DNA from: Chara braunii | Lineage: Eukaryota; Streptophyta; Charophyceae; Charales; Characeae | DNA length: 39,202 bases | Direction of reading: 5' to 3' | Assembly: GCA_003427395.1 (NCBI GenBank) | Contig: BFEA01000162.1 | Coordinates: 1,318,958 to 1,358,159 of the forward strand | In this document: positions 10,643-22,024 of the stretch, piece after piece | Position numbering within the stretch: the first letter of the stretch is position 1 | How the letters are laid out: each line of letters starts with the position of its first letter | Notes under the pieces: model-generated | The model's input: only the letters and a program-made list of their open reading frames with translations | Told to the model about the DNA's origin: nothing | Databases searched by the model: none | Position numbers and translations under genes: made by a program

Positions 10643-11440
10643 ATAAGGCAGGTGTCCTTGAAACCTCGCTACTTCTTATATTGGATTAGTCACTGTTAAG
10701 ACAGGATTCCCCTGATACTCTTATCACCGACTAGCCCTCAATAAGGCGGGTGCCCAAGGATCCTTACTACTCTTATCACTGACTAAGCCTTAGGATGTTT
10801 ATTGATAAGGCAGGTGTCCTTGAAACCTCACAGCTCTTATATCGGACTAGTCATTGATAAGNCAGGATTCCCCTGCTACTCTTATCACTGGCTAGCCCTC
10901 AATAAGGCAGGTGTCCAAGGGTCCTTGTTTACTCTTACCATTGAAAAGAATGTTAGGTTTGATCAATGATAAGGCGGGTGTCCATGAAACCTCACAACTC
11001 TTATATCAGACTAGTCACTGATAAGACAGGATTCCCCTGCTACTCTTATCAGTGGCTAGCCCTCAATAAGGCGGGTGTCCAAGGGTTCTTGCTTACCCTT
11101 ACCATTGAAAAGAATGCTAGGTTTAATCAGTGATAAGACAGGTGTCCTTGAAACCTCCCAACTCTTATATCAGACTAATCACTGATAAGAGAGGATTCCA
11201 TGTTACTCTTATCAGTGGCTAGCCCTCAATAAGGCAGGTGTCCAAGGGTCCTTGCGTACTCTTACCACTGAAAAGAATGTCAAGTTGGTTAATAATAAGG
11301 CAGGTGTCCTTGAAACCTCACAACTCTTATATCAAACTAGTCACTGATAAGACATGATTCCCCTGCTACTCTTATCAGTGGTTATCCCTCAATAAGGCGG
11401 GTGTCCAAGGGTCCCTGCACTTACCACTGATCAAGCGTAA
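10643..11440. repeat. ~163-bp tandem array (about 5 units) in left LTR
   Basis: The string GGTGTCC(T/A)TGAAACCTC recurs at 10651, 10813, 10977, 11141 and 11303, a period of 162-164 bases. Each period is itself three diverged subunits of about 52, 45 and 67 bases that all start ATAAGRCRGG and contain CTCTTA. Because ATAAG and CTTAT are reverse complements, subunits can fold back. The array is present at the same place in the right LTR. One isolated N (10862) is not shared with the right copy. Confidence 0.9.
11016..11054. repeat. Hairpin subunit of the tandem array
   Basis: Arms CACTGATAAG and CTTATCAGTG are perfect 10-bp reverse complements, with an inner CAGG/CCTG pair and a short loop. The same hairpin is present at 35346-35384 in the other LTR and in weaker form at about 11178-11216. 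Confidence 0.75.
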
Positions 11441-12189
11441 GGCTCATTTGGAGTTAAGGCACACTTTCCCTGCTATTCTTACCTCCACACAAGTCTTACC
11501 TATAGCTCAAGTCATCGTTTTTTATGACGTTCGAGCCCTGAATCGTTGTTAGTTTGGAGACTTATTGCTGGATCAGATGTATAATGAACAATGATCGGTA
11601 TGATTCATGACAGTTAATTATGGCAACTCAAACCAAGGTACCCATCATCTGTTTGGATGGGATATAGAGAGAATGATCGCGAGAGGTCTGATAGTTTGTA
11701 TTCATACCTCCGATCAGTGCCCACAACAAGATTGTTGTATCCAGAAACAATCAGTTTCACACTCAGCCACCCTTTTTCTCTACCCGTAATCCAAGACTTT
11801 AAGAGTTTTTGATTCTGAGTACCTAACCCTTATGATCATTGTCACGATGATAACCTGTATGAGACCACATCTGGGTCAAAGTAACGTACCTCGTCGTTCC
11901 CTGCCTCCAGCGTTCCGCCTGAACTCCGGCAGAGCTCCCGCAATCGCCCTGTTACATGGATTAAGTTAGGAATGAGAGTCCTTTGTGCATGAATCCTGAT
12001 CTCAGTGAAGCCAAAATACTATGAAGGTGCTTGTGCGCTTATGTGGGGTGTAGGCATGAGAAAGCGAAGGAGGATGAAGGATGTAAGAACCGTCATACTT
12101 ATTGGCGCCCCTCCTTCGCTCTGTTGCCTCGCACCCCTGTCCGATTCTGATTCCTATCCTAGTATGTGGTCCCGACGATATAAGTAAAA
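11441..12189. other. Unique part of left LTR, nothing recognised
   Basis: This non-repetitive stretch is matched by 35766-36520 in the right copy with scattered substitutions. Short open frames exist but do not have protein-like composition and are not conserved between copies. Confidence 0.5.
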
Positions 12190-12241
12190 TGATGCCAATA
12201 ATAATAATAACAATAATACTAATAAAAAAAATAAAAATAGA

Positions 12242-12295
<54 letters not shown>

Positions 12296-12412
12296 TATAC
12301 AATAATAATAACTATTATTATTATTATCATAGTAATAACAATAATAATAAAATACTGATAAAAGAAATAATAATAATAATAATAATAATAACAATAATAA
12401 TAATAATAATAA
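12190..12412. repeat. AAT/ATT microsatellite cluster in left LTR
   Basis: Several (AAT)n blocks are interrupted by short ATT and AAC variants. Any open frame here (poly-Ile, poly-Asn, poly-Tyr) is an artefact of the triplet. Similar AAT tracts in and beside this LTR lie at about 12745-12785, 13770-13823 and 14236-14330. Confidence 0.9.
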
Positions 12413-13786
12413 TATCCAAGAATATAAAAAAAAACGAACGATATCAAAATCCGGGTTGCGAGATCACACAATCGTCTGAATAGTCGTATACAAGCAGCGA
12501 GTATCATAGCTCTGCGCATTCAGCCAACAGAGCAATACAATGTAGTAGTGAGGCAAAACTCAAGTTCGCAGGCCCATGTCAACCTCAATGCCCCACCCTA
12601 CTTCACCCCACAACTTTACCTACGGTCTCTTCCTTTTCTCTCTTTTTGCCCCCTCTTGTTGTACATATGTCTCCTTTCTCTCTGTGTCATTGCGTATCAC
12701 AGTGCTGCTGTTCTCATGTAGGAGGAGGGTAATGAAACGAATCTGCTAATAATAGTAATAATAATAACAATAATAATATTACTAATTAGTTACTAGGGAC
12801 ATGAATGTAGACGAAACACTGAAATTCTCCTCGCAGATTCACATGATCAGTCCAAGTAGCCAAAACAAGAGTAGATAACATAANNGAACCAAGTAGCCAC
12901 CCTTTTGAAAATGATACAGCAGGTTTGTAAGTCAAGGTCCAAGTCCAAGTGGCAATACCAACAGTATATCCCCAATGTAGCTCTCTCCCTCTTTTGATTG
13001 GCGCCTGGTGCTTACANCGGGGAATGNGCCGGTGTCCCAATCATATTCGTTTTCCCNGTGTGTCTTTCACCCGGNATTNCCTGTTCACCCGAGATTGTCT
13101 GTTCACCNGGTATGTCTGATCACCNGGTATGTCTGATCATCCGGTATGTCTGATCTTCCGGTATTGTTTGTTCGTCTTTCCCTCTTCCCTGNTATGTGTG
13201 TGTGTGTCCCAGTGTACGAGTGTGTCCTACTNTATNTGTNCGTGGGACACGTGATTGTGTATCCNCCGCAGCCTATNTGAGCGTCGGTCTTTGGNTGTTT
13301 GTCCCAGACAGTTGCGTCTGTCTGGCTCAGACTGTGCCCGTCTGTCCCAGNCCATTTCTGCAAGTACTACGAGGGNCTGTGTGCACCATGGGCCGACGGA
13401 AAGGGCANATCAGCAAGNTGCNGAAGTATAAGTCAAGAGGCANCGCCCGACCTCTGATTCATTCCCACTCCGTAAGCCATGCGGAAGCGCTGCTGCCACG
13501 TACCGGGCGTCTTTGTGTATGTCACAATGGCAGTGTGCCCCGTGTGTCATTGTGAATCTGCGACTGTGAGATCAGAGTGTCGTGTGTGTGACATTCAGTG
13601 CGATCCGATGTGCGTGAACAGTGAATGGTTGGGCGTTGAGTCGTCGTAGTTTTCGAAAATGAACCCGTACCCGTGTTCCAATATCTCTGAGTTTTTAGTG
13701 GTACATATCACCTGTTTGTTGCGTTACTGTTCCCATGCATGAAGGTAAAAATCGGGTCTGAGATACTACTACTAATAATAATAATG

Positions 13787-13825
<39 letters not shown>

Positions 13826-14235
13826 GAAAATAAATGTAAGGGACATGAATGCGAACAAAGTACCGAAATCCAGGTTGCAAATTTTCACTGAAGTCCAGGT
13901 AGTTAAAGCCAGAGCCGATAGTACAATGGAACTGAGTAACCATCCAATTGAGAACAATACAGATGAATCTTGAGTCAATGTCCAAGCCCAACAGGGCAAC
14001 ACCAACAGCATAATTCGGTGTAGCTCTTTGTCTGAATGGTGTCAGGCGCCCTACCTACTCTGCAGACTAATACTATAGCTACAGCATGGAAGCACTCAGA
14101 CAACTTATCGACCAGCTAACGAAGGCGTCAACACCAATGCCGACCTCCTCTTTACCAGGTACGTCTCTCTCATCACTCACAACCTCGTTCCCTAGTTCAC
14201 AGATGCCATGTGCACCCAGGGTATTACCTGGCACC

Positions 14236-14307
<72 letters not shown>

Positions 14308-14330
14308 TAATAATAATAATAATAATAAAG

Positions 14331-15881
14331 ATGAGTAGTAGTGAATTTCAGTAATCGAACAGTATCAGTCATACAAGACCAGATAGTTGTGATCCCGAAC
14401 TAACAATAGGATTGCATTACGAGTTTCACCAAATAAGAGTTCCGCAAAAACTCAAGATTGACCATGCTAAAACAGTCTCATCATCATCAACGAAGAACCA
14501 TAGTCGATATCTTATCTGCCACTCAGCGTCCGGACTACGTATGGCAGATCCTATCTAGCCTATACTATAATGCCGGCATTGACGACAACAGTGTTTTTTG
14601 AAGTGCGAGCAGGTACCGGCCCATGCCGCACGCATCAGCACCCGGTAAGTCTCGTGCCTTATTAACAACCTCGATCCCAACTTACAGTCGATCTGCCCGT
14701 AATGTAGGTAAAAATAATAACAATAACAATAATGATAATAATAGTAATAATAATAATAATAGTAGTAGTAATAATTATAATAATAGTTGTGTTTAGAGAG
14801 CAACATCGTGACAATAAGATGTCAATGGAGGTTTGTAGCACCTAAAGCCAGTATCAAGGAGAGTTGACTCTCGCCACTGTCACTGTATGCGTTCGAGCCT
14901 TTTCTCCCTGCCTGGCACTCGGCGCCCAGCCTGCCCCTTACGCAGCAGCTACTAGCCTTAGTTACTAATCGACGATGCAACTGTCGGCCTCAACACTAGC
15001 CCAGAGTACTTGAAGATGTCGCCTTTTGCAGATCATCACCTAATGCCAGGTATGTGACCTCATGTCATCATCATCATCATCCTCTCCTCTCATCTCCACC
15101 TTCTCTTTCCCTTCTCTCTCTCGTTTCCCTTCTCTCTCTCTCTCCTCTCTCTCTCCTCACATATACACACTTACTATTTTGCACACCGTAAAGGTGCAGA
15201 CCTGAATAAGAGCCGACCTCCTCTACTTAGTACGTGATGGCTCAGTGGAAGACTCAGATACAAATCCTGACCTGTCCAGGACTGACTTCACTTTCTTAGT
15301 ACAGAGTAGAGGCGCAAATGTTAGATACCAATGACTACCCCAATCAATGTCGCATTACAGACCATTCATACATCAGTCTCAATCACAAGGTGTGAAGGGG
15401 CCTGACACTTGTACAGGAAGAAGTGCCAGTCCCTGTTATACACAGTCGGAGAGGAGAGGGAGATTAGACGCAGAAGGGGAAGGGTGGGCACTTTGCCAGT
15501 CTCAAGTTCGTGATATGGTCTCGAATAGCCCCATCCTATGTCTGTATCCTAATGTTGTGTCTGGATTCAATGTCGTCAAGTCTCGAGCACAATTCTCTCT
15601 CTCTCTTCTCTCTCTTGCTCCTTCTCCTTCCTTATCCCCCTACTTTTCACCCCAGCTCCTCTCCTCTTATAATCTGACTTCTGCAGATCGTATTTTCATT
15701 CTCACGTACCTCTGCTATTATCTTTGTCGACTGTGGGTGCGGAACTGGTAAGTCTTCTTCGCTACTCTATCGCTCACTTCTTCCTACTGTGTCTGCCTGC
15801 TAGGGCTACAAGCATGCCATTAAACAGTGGTAACTTTATGAACAAAATGATAGTGATAATAATAATAAAAATAAAAAAAAA

Positions 15882-15951
<70 letters not shown>

Positions 15952-18204
15952 TGCAAGGCGCATGAGCGTGAACGATATACAGAAACCAAGTTACGAAACT
16001 ATCACAGATGTTCAAGTAGTCGTATCCAAGAAAAGAGTACAAATGCCCCGAGAAAACCCTCCATAAAGGGCAATACAATGAAGGATTGACCCTACGTCCA
16101 AACCCGTAGGTCACACCATCACAGTATCCAGAGTCGCTCTCCCTGTCCGCACACAATGTCCAGCCTACTCTACCATACACTCCCGTACTTCAGCCGACTT
16201 GACACAGCAGGATCACTTCTGCTCCTAAAGACCACCATACATGACTGTCCCCACTATCGTCGAACCCTTAACTCGTCATCCCCACTCAACCTTGATTAAC
16301 TCTACTCCTTTCCCTCTCTCTCTCTCTCGTAGTCTGCAGAAGCGATGAAGTCAGATGTTGAGAGGGGAAGGAGAAGATGGTGGACTGAGAGGAAGAAGAT
16401 GAAGAATACTCTCTTTCCACTTTGGGCCAGGTACTAACCAGGGATTGTTGGTGCCTGCTATAAGTACCTTGAAGACGAAGCTGGAGCAGCGGCGCTACAG
16501 GTAAGTACCTTTGGCCTTTGCCCAATCTCTCTTTCTTCCTCACCTCTCTCTCTGTCTCCCTCCCTCTCTCTGAACGCAGACATGGAGAGAGAACGTAGGG
16601 AGAAACGACAGTGAGTCGAAAGGGAGGAGAGAGGTTATTAGTAGGGAATCAGGCAGAGGTTATGCTGGGTGTATCACCCAGGATCTGATTCGACCTTTCT
16701 GGGACAGACATTGATTGGACACAAGGCGTGGGACTATCCAACTTTGCTATTGCTATCTTGGCCACTCCCTCGCCTTCCCTCCTTCATCTCGTCCCTCCTC
16801 CATCTCTCATCCACGGTACTTCCCCGTGCACGTGTGCGAGGAAGGGACCTTTCTTCCGTGGTTGAGGTCCCTCCCCCCTCTCTCTCTTCTCCTACACTCT
16901 CTCACACTTCTTCTCTTTCCTTGGTCGAATCACAAATGCCTCACCCCTCTACTGCATAGTGTAAGGTGCAGGCAAGAACAAGAACCGATTTCTTCCTACG
17001 AAGCGCAGGTGGCGCAGCGGAGTGCAGAAATACCACTGATATGTCTGATCATTGTCACAAGGCAGACAAAACATACATCATCATCACTATCATCACCATC
17101 ATTACAACCTACGTCGATATCCTATCTGGGCCAGCGCCCAGACTACAGATGGAGATACTACCTAGCCTATACTACGCAGCTGAAAGATGACGTCAATAGC
17201 ATTCCCGAAGCACGAATATATATCGGCCTCGATCACCAGGTATTGTCTTCTTTTATCCCTCACAACCTCTGCCTCACACACAGACGCCACGTGCCTCCAT
17301 CTCCCCTTTCTCTCTCTCTTCTTGATCCTTTCTCTCTGTCTCTCCGCCCCTCTCTCTCTCATTTCCCTTGCGAGTTCACTTCTCCTTCTGTGTTCGTCCC
17401 CACCTTTTCGAGCTCCTCGTGTCCTCGCAAGTATGCTTGTTTAAAATAACGACCATATCGCGAATGAAATATCCATAAAATAATAATAATGACGAAAATA
17501 ATAATAATAATAAAAATAAATCAATAATATGCAGGGAGATAAGTAATAACAACTTTGGCAATCAACAGTATCACATACTCAGGACCAGATAGTCGTGATC
17601 TTGAACCAATCAGCATAATTGCATCACGAATCACATCAAATCAGAACTCATAGTTGACAATGTTGGGGCTCATTATCATCAACGAAGAAGAATCCGGGTT
17701 GGTATCCTATCCGGCGCTCGACGTCCAGACTACACGTGGCATATCCTATAGTACAATGCTGGTGATGATGTCAACAGTTCCCCCAAGTACATGTAGATAT
17801 TGGCCAATGGTGATTGCCGCAAATACCAGTTATGCCTCCCATATCACTCACTCATAACCATCGATCCCTCACTCACAGATGCCACTTGCACCCCCATCAG
17901 CAGATCGCCAAGATCACCGCAACCCAGACACTTTTCTGGACCATTCAATCAATAGGAGTGACGGTCGGTGCGTACAAAGTGCAGGGATGTAATCAGTGCG
18001 AACTGATGATTCGTGCTTACTTGGCTTTCCTCGTTCAAGATCGATAATTACAACAATCTGTACCCGACATGATGAGCCTCAGGAAGGTTACCCGGGCCTT
18101 TCAACCCAAGCAATCAACTCGTTGGATTCATTGGTGTAGTGTGTGTTCAGCTCAGGTACGTAACACTCCCTATACATACACAACCGAGTCCGCAATCATG
18201 ACCA

Positions 18205-18262
<58 letters not shown>

Positions 18263-19990
18263 GTACATAATAATCAAAGAAAGCTAATGTATACTAGCCA
18301 TCTTTTCGGTTAGATACGGTCATGTGATAAGTATCTACAGCTCCACTCACTCATACACACACACACACTCACACACGCGGACATACACATGTGTAGTACG
18401 TATATTTTCATGCCCTGGCGGAAGATTCATTCAAATTTTGTTCATCTATCGATGCAAGTGCCGCGCGGCGAGCCGCGGGCTGAAGACTTGGCTGTTAACC
18501 AAGGTTGGAGGCTTTATAGTCTCTCTCTCTCTCTCTCTCTCGCCTCGGTCGAATCATGAATGCCTCACACACACACATCCCATCGATTAGGACGAGCAAA
18601 ACAGAATGAATCTTCCGCTAAAAACGTGGAAGTATACACTGCTATCTTTTGATTTGCTCGTTCTATCAATCCAAGGTAGCGTGCGGCGAGGAGCGGGCAG
18701 GAGACTTATAGGCTCTCTCTCTTTCTCCCTCCTTCTCTTCTTCCTTGATTTCCATCTTTCCTTCTCCATCTCCTTTCTCTCTCTCTCCTCCTCCATCTCC
18801 TCCTCTCTTTCTCCCACACATGAGCACCACCGTCGCCTACTGTATTGGTGCAGATCGGATCGAGAACAGACCCCTCGCACAAAGTACGAGACAGCGTAGT
18901 GGATAACTTAGGTACCGATGATCCGAGCAATCATTATTGCAATGCAACTTCGAACATACATCATCATTATCATTCCATGGTGTAAAGGGGTCTGGCGCCT
19001 TACACAGGAAGATTGCGCCAGCCCCGACCATACCAGACGAGGAAGAGGGAGGTTAGACGAAGACGAGGGGAAGATGGGAATGTCGTCAACACCAAGTCTT
19101 CGGCACAGGCCCAAATAGTTACTCGTCAAAATGTATGAATCCCACTGTCGCGTCCGGATCCACTGTCGCCTAGTCTCAAGTCACAACTCTCTCTCTCTCT
19201 CTCTCTATCGTAGTCTGTTGATTCTGAGAAGTCAGGCGATGAGAGGGTGAGAAGAGGAAGATGGACTGAGAGTACTGGTTTTATTTATTTATTTATTTAT
19301 TTATTTATTCAATCTTATTATTATTACTTATTATATTATTATTATTATCTTTATTCTATTTGATGGGAGTATCGGGATTGGTTGCGTGGGACGGGACTTA
19401 CCCGTTCTCTTCTCCCGCTCCTCGTCGTTGTCACCGTCGTCGTCAGGGTCGCCGTCGTTGTCAGCCCCCTTTGTTGCTATGCCTTGGTCAGGTAAGTATT
19501 CCCTCTCCACTTCTCCCTTTTCTTCTCTCCCTTTTCTCTCTCTCCCCCTTCTTTTCGTGTGTCTTCACTCTCCTTTTCTATCATACACGCCGTCTGTCTT
19601 CGTCTGGTTTGTCGTTGCCACCGTGGCTGGCTTATCGAATCAGGTAAGTCTTCTTCCCCTCTTCTTTCTCTTTCCTTCTTCGACTTTTCTTCTTCTTCTT
19701 CTTTCGTGCGACTACCTTCTCCTTTCTCCGTGTTTCCCCTTTTCTCTCTCTCACGGTTCTCTCCTCCTTACGAGTGGTCTTTCCTAGTCCTCTCGTGGTC
19801 CTCCCTTCGCCTTTCTGCGCTCTTCACCGGCTATCGCGCGGCCGATTCCCGATCTCGCCTCAGCGTGATCTCGCGGTGGCTTGTCCTCTCCTTGACAAGG
19901 GACCCCCGTGCTATAGGCAGATGCCTTCACGGTAGAGACTGTTGGACCTCTATCCTTCCTTTGGCTGGATCAGCCCGGATTTAGGGTGTA
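14331..19990. other. Noncoding repeat mosaic: AAT-linked units and pyrimidine-rich tracts
   Basis: There is no credible gene. The region contains diverged copies of the unit seen at 12786-13020 and 13835-14230: an AAT tract, then a segment beginning near GCAAGGGACATGAATGCG, then a segment ending in CAGGTA. Copies start near 14331, 15950 and 17525, with AAT tracts at about 14713-14785, 15856-15950, 17478-17520 and 18205-18262. Between them are long CT-rich stretches (15075-15160, 15590-15665, 16730-16940, 17295-17410, 18700-18820, 19490-19760). A TTTA repeat lies at 19283-19310. It lies between the pol/gag remnants and the left LTR, so by position it would be the 3' internal noncoding part of element 2 or later insertions. 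Confidence 0.55.
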
Positions 19991-20162
19991 GGTCCACTAA
20001 ACGAATCTAAAAGTTAGCAGTTGTGGGAAAAGAGAAACAAAAGAAAACAAATCTACTTCTTAGATAATAATAAAAAAAGTAAAATAAAAGTACGAACGAA
20101 TCTAACTACTAAACGTAGTATCTCGTTTCAACGAGACAACTACCTTATCTATCCTTACTAAA

Positions 20163-20200
20163 GAGGTCGCGGGTTCAAGTCCCGGCCGTTCAAACCCCAG
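20163..20200 (+). other. tRNA-like T-arm / Pol III B-box motif
   Basis: GGTCGCGGGTTCAAGTCCCG looks like a tRNA variable loop plus T arm with the conserved TTCAAGT loop. No matching acceptor, D arm or anticodon arm is found upstream, so this is at most a tRNA fragment or a tRNA-derived SINE remnant. Confidence 0.3.
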
Positions 20201-20228
20201 GCAAAATGAAAGTAGAGCTCCCTATCAA

Positions 20229-20316
20229 AAGGAAGCTAGCTCGGAGGGTGGCAGGCCTTGATCCCCGGATCCCCCGCATATCAATCCTGTACTGAAACCT
20301 ACTGAGCTAGCTCCCA
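20229..20316 (-). other. tRNA-like sequence with inverted A-box arms
   Basis: On the minus strand GCTAGCTCAGTAGGT fits the Pol III A box, and GGATCAAGGCC, about 45 bases later, is one base off the B-box pattern. The ends GGGAGCT and AGCTTCC can pair over 7 bp, and TTTT follows. D, anticodon and T stems do not pair well, so it is not a functional tRNA. The two ends also form an imperfect inverted repeat, so an A-box-like sequence occurs on both strands. Confidence 0.3.
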
Positions 20317-20777
20317 CTTCGAGTAAAAGGGGAGTAGCTCTAGTATTCATAAAGTAACGTGGCCCAGTCCAACCAATGGCCTGAGCCCACTCTAGCCAGC
20401 GCTAGCGTGCACGCTTGCTAATCTACGTGCCTATCTGAATGCCCGCCGCCTTAGGCGCATGCGTGGCCCGCAAGGGCACGTATTTTCATCGGAAGGCCCG
20501 AGGCGCCGGTACTTAGCCGTGGCCGCGGCATCAAGGGTCGCAGCAGGGTAATTACTTCAAGTGGCGGGTAGGCTGGCACCACACCAGATACTCGACCCGG
20601 AGGCTGAGTAGGGGAAGACAATAGACTGAAATTTTTAGAACACCCAGTACCAGAGGGAAGACAGGCACTGGACCAATTCTCAGTGCGTGTTATAGTCCTA
20701 CCTGACACAATTATCAGCCCATCTGACCCTTCGACCTCTTCTGTCGAGGGGTATTACTACTAATCCAAATCACCACG
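20317..20777. other. GC-rich noncoding stretch, nothing recognised
   Basis: No gene, rRNA or known repeat was recognised. A minus-strand open frame over 20451-20708 has no recognisable motif and is probably spurious. Confidence 0.4.
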
Positions 20778-21209
20778 GCGCGCGTCATAATAACGCGCGC
20801 ACATGTGAAATTTTCTCACCGATTTTTGCCCCGGCCTTAGTGGCCGAGGAATTTTGCTCCCAGTGTCATGCCAAGCGTGCACACCCCATCTCGTTCCAGA
20901 CTGGCTACGTCATGGTAGCTGACGCCGCCACCGTGCCTAATGCAAATACATGGCAAAATACCCTTGTAAGGGTATTTTGTCCGACAGTATCCCAGACCTC
21001 ATTAAGCGACGTCCTCGTCGCTTGGAGAACTATATGCACATAAAGGTGTTTTCCGACAAGGTAATTCGTCAAATCCGAATCCTGAAATGAAATGTGGTTT
21101 TATGATTGACGCCGTCACCCTGAGGGCATAAATTACCAAGCCCACGTTGGGAGTTACGTTCCTACGATGCCAATGTTCCACCATAGGCTTGGTAATTTAT
21201 GCCCTCAGG
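20778..21209. repeat. Cluster of hairpins (inverted repeats)
   Basis: At least five separate foldbacks lie within ~430 bases. Arms are 20778-20785/20793-20800 (8 bp, perfect), 20829-20836/20842-20849 (8 bp, one mismatch), 20954-20965/20968-20979 (12 bp, perfect, 2-base loop), 21004-21010/21017-21023 (7 bp, perfect) and 21119-21142/21186-21209 (24 bp, perfect, 43-base loop). No coding potential overlaps. It could be a foldback/MITE-like element or an RNA-structure region; I see no target-site duplication. Confidence 0.8.
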
Positions 21210-21364
21210 TTAACCCTTAGGGTGGATGAACGATACTTTTTAAAATAAACCAAATAAATAAGATAATAAATTGAGCATTCGTCAAACTACCACTAAGGGT
21301 TGTGCCCGCCAAGTCTTTTATCATAGCTCGGTGAGGCACACACCTCGGGGTTATTTTATACTCA

Positions 21365-21370
<6 letters not shown>

Positions 21371-21405
<35 letters not shown>
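21371..21405. repeat. (AT)n microsatellite
   Basis: About 35 bases of uninterrupted TA/AT dinucleotide. Confidence 0.95.
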
Positions 21406-21406
<1 letters not shown>

Positions 21407-22024
21407 CCATTATTTTTAAAATAAATTTTTATTGACTCTTTGCTTGTCAGAATCCACAAAAATAAAACATCACTTTCATAGAGATTGCCAAAGAATTTCT
21501 GCAACAGAATTGATAAGACTCAAAGGAGTCTACCATGTCGTAGCATGGTCTCAAACAAAAGATGTACAATCAATCCAGCTTTTGAAGCTTCACAAACTCA
21601 TCAAACTTTCACATGAATATAGATCCGCCCATTCCTCTATCACCTCCTTAGATCTCAACAGAGTCTAGTAGTGATAGACGAAGGGAGATCTTAGGTTACA
21701 AGAGACTCAACCAAAGACAAAGGCCCACACACAATGTGACAAGTGTGTCGTGTTCACCAGCTCATCCCCCTGAATAATATATATAAATACAAGTATGTTA
21801 CAGAGTCAGATCACTACTCCCCTCTACTATCCTTCAAATACTTCTCATGTCATTTCCTATACCACTTCCTATCCTAAGTCTCCTCATCTCACTGCAGAAA
21901 AACACACAACTTGTCTCACTCGTTCTCATGTCAAACTTGCTTTAATTTACACCTTTCTCCCTCTCATAACTGTTTTTAAGCCCATTCAAGTCATAATTTA
22001 CTCAAAACATTTACATATTCCTAC
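21406..22024. other. AT-rich noncoding stretch
   Basis: No domain-bearing ORF, tRNA or repeat was recognised. It lies immediately downstream, in minus-strand terms, of the broken gag remnant at 22025-23822. Confidence 0.4.

Larger units (their letters stand above)
9012..14330 (-). repeat. Left ~5.2 kb direct repeat, presumed 3' LTR of element 2
   Basis: This is collinear with 33344-38594 over its whole length. The offset is 24335 at the start and about 24300 at the end; the change comes from small indels and AAT length differences. Homology starts exactly at TGTCGCGCGC (9012), a TG end as expected for an LTR. The right limit is lost in an AAT tract at 14236-14330. The unmasked parts differ by scattered substitutions, while 9145-9991 and 12716 to ~13820 are identical including Ns. 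It contains a ~163-bp tandem array, several AAT tracts and no credible gene. Confidence 0.7.

Noticed and set aside
10643-11440. Possible CRISPR array
   Set aside because: The repeats are long, contiguous and themselves subdivided; there are no unique spacers, no cas genes, and the context is eukaryotic.
12002-12519. Open frames of poly-Ile, poly-Asn, poly-Tyr or poly-Leu around AAT tracts here and at 13.8, 14.3, 15.9, 36.5 and 38.1 kb
   Set aside because: They are produced by the trinucleotide repeat in several frames at once; their ends are not protein-like.
13196-13555. Open frame conserved in both LTRs (also 37496-37855)
   Set aside because: It lies in the identical N-bearing block, so the match is not independent conservation, and the composition is not protein-like.
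20229-20316. A functional tRNA gene
   Set aside because: The D, anticodon and T stems do not pair and no clear anticodon loop is present; kept only as tRNA-like.
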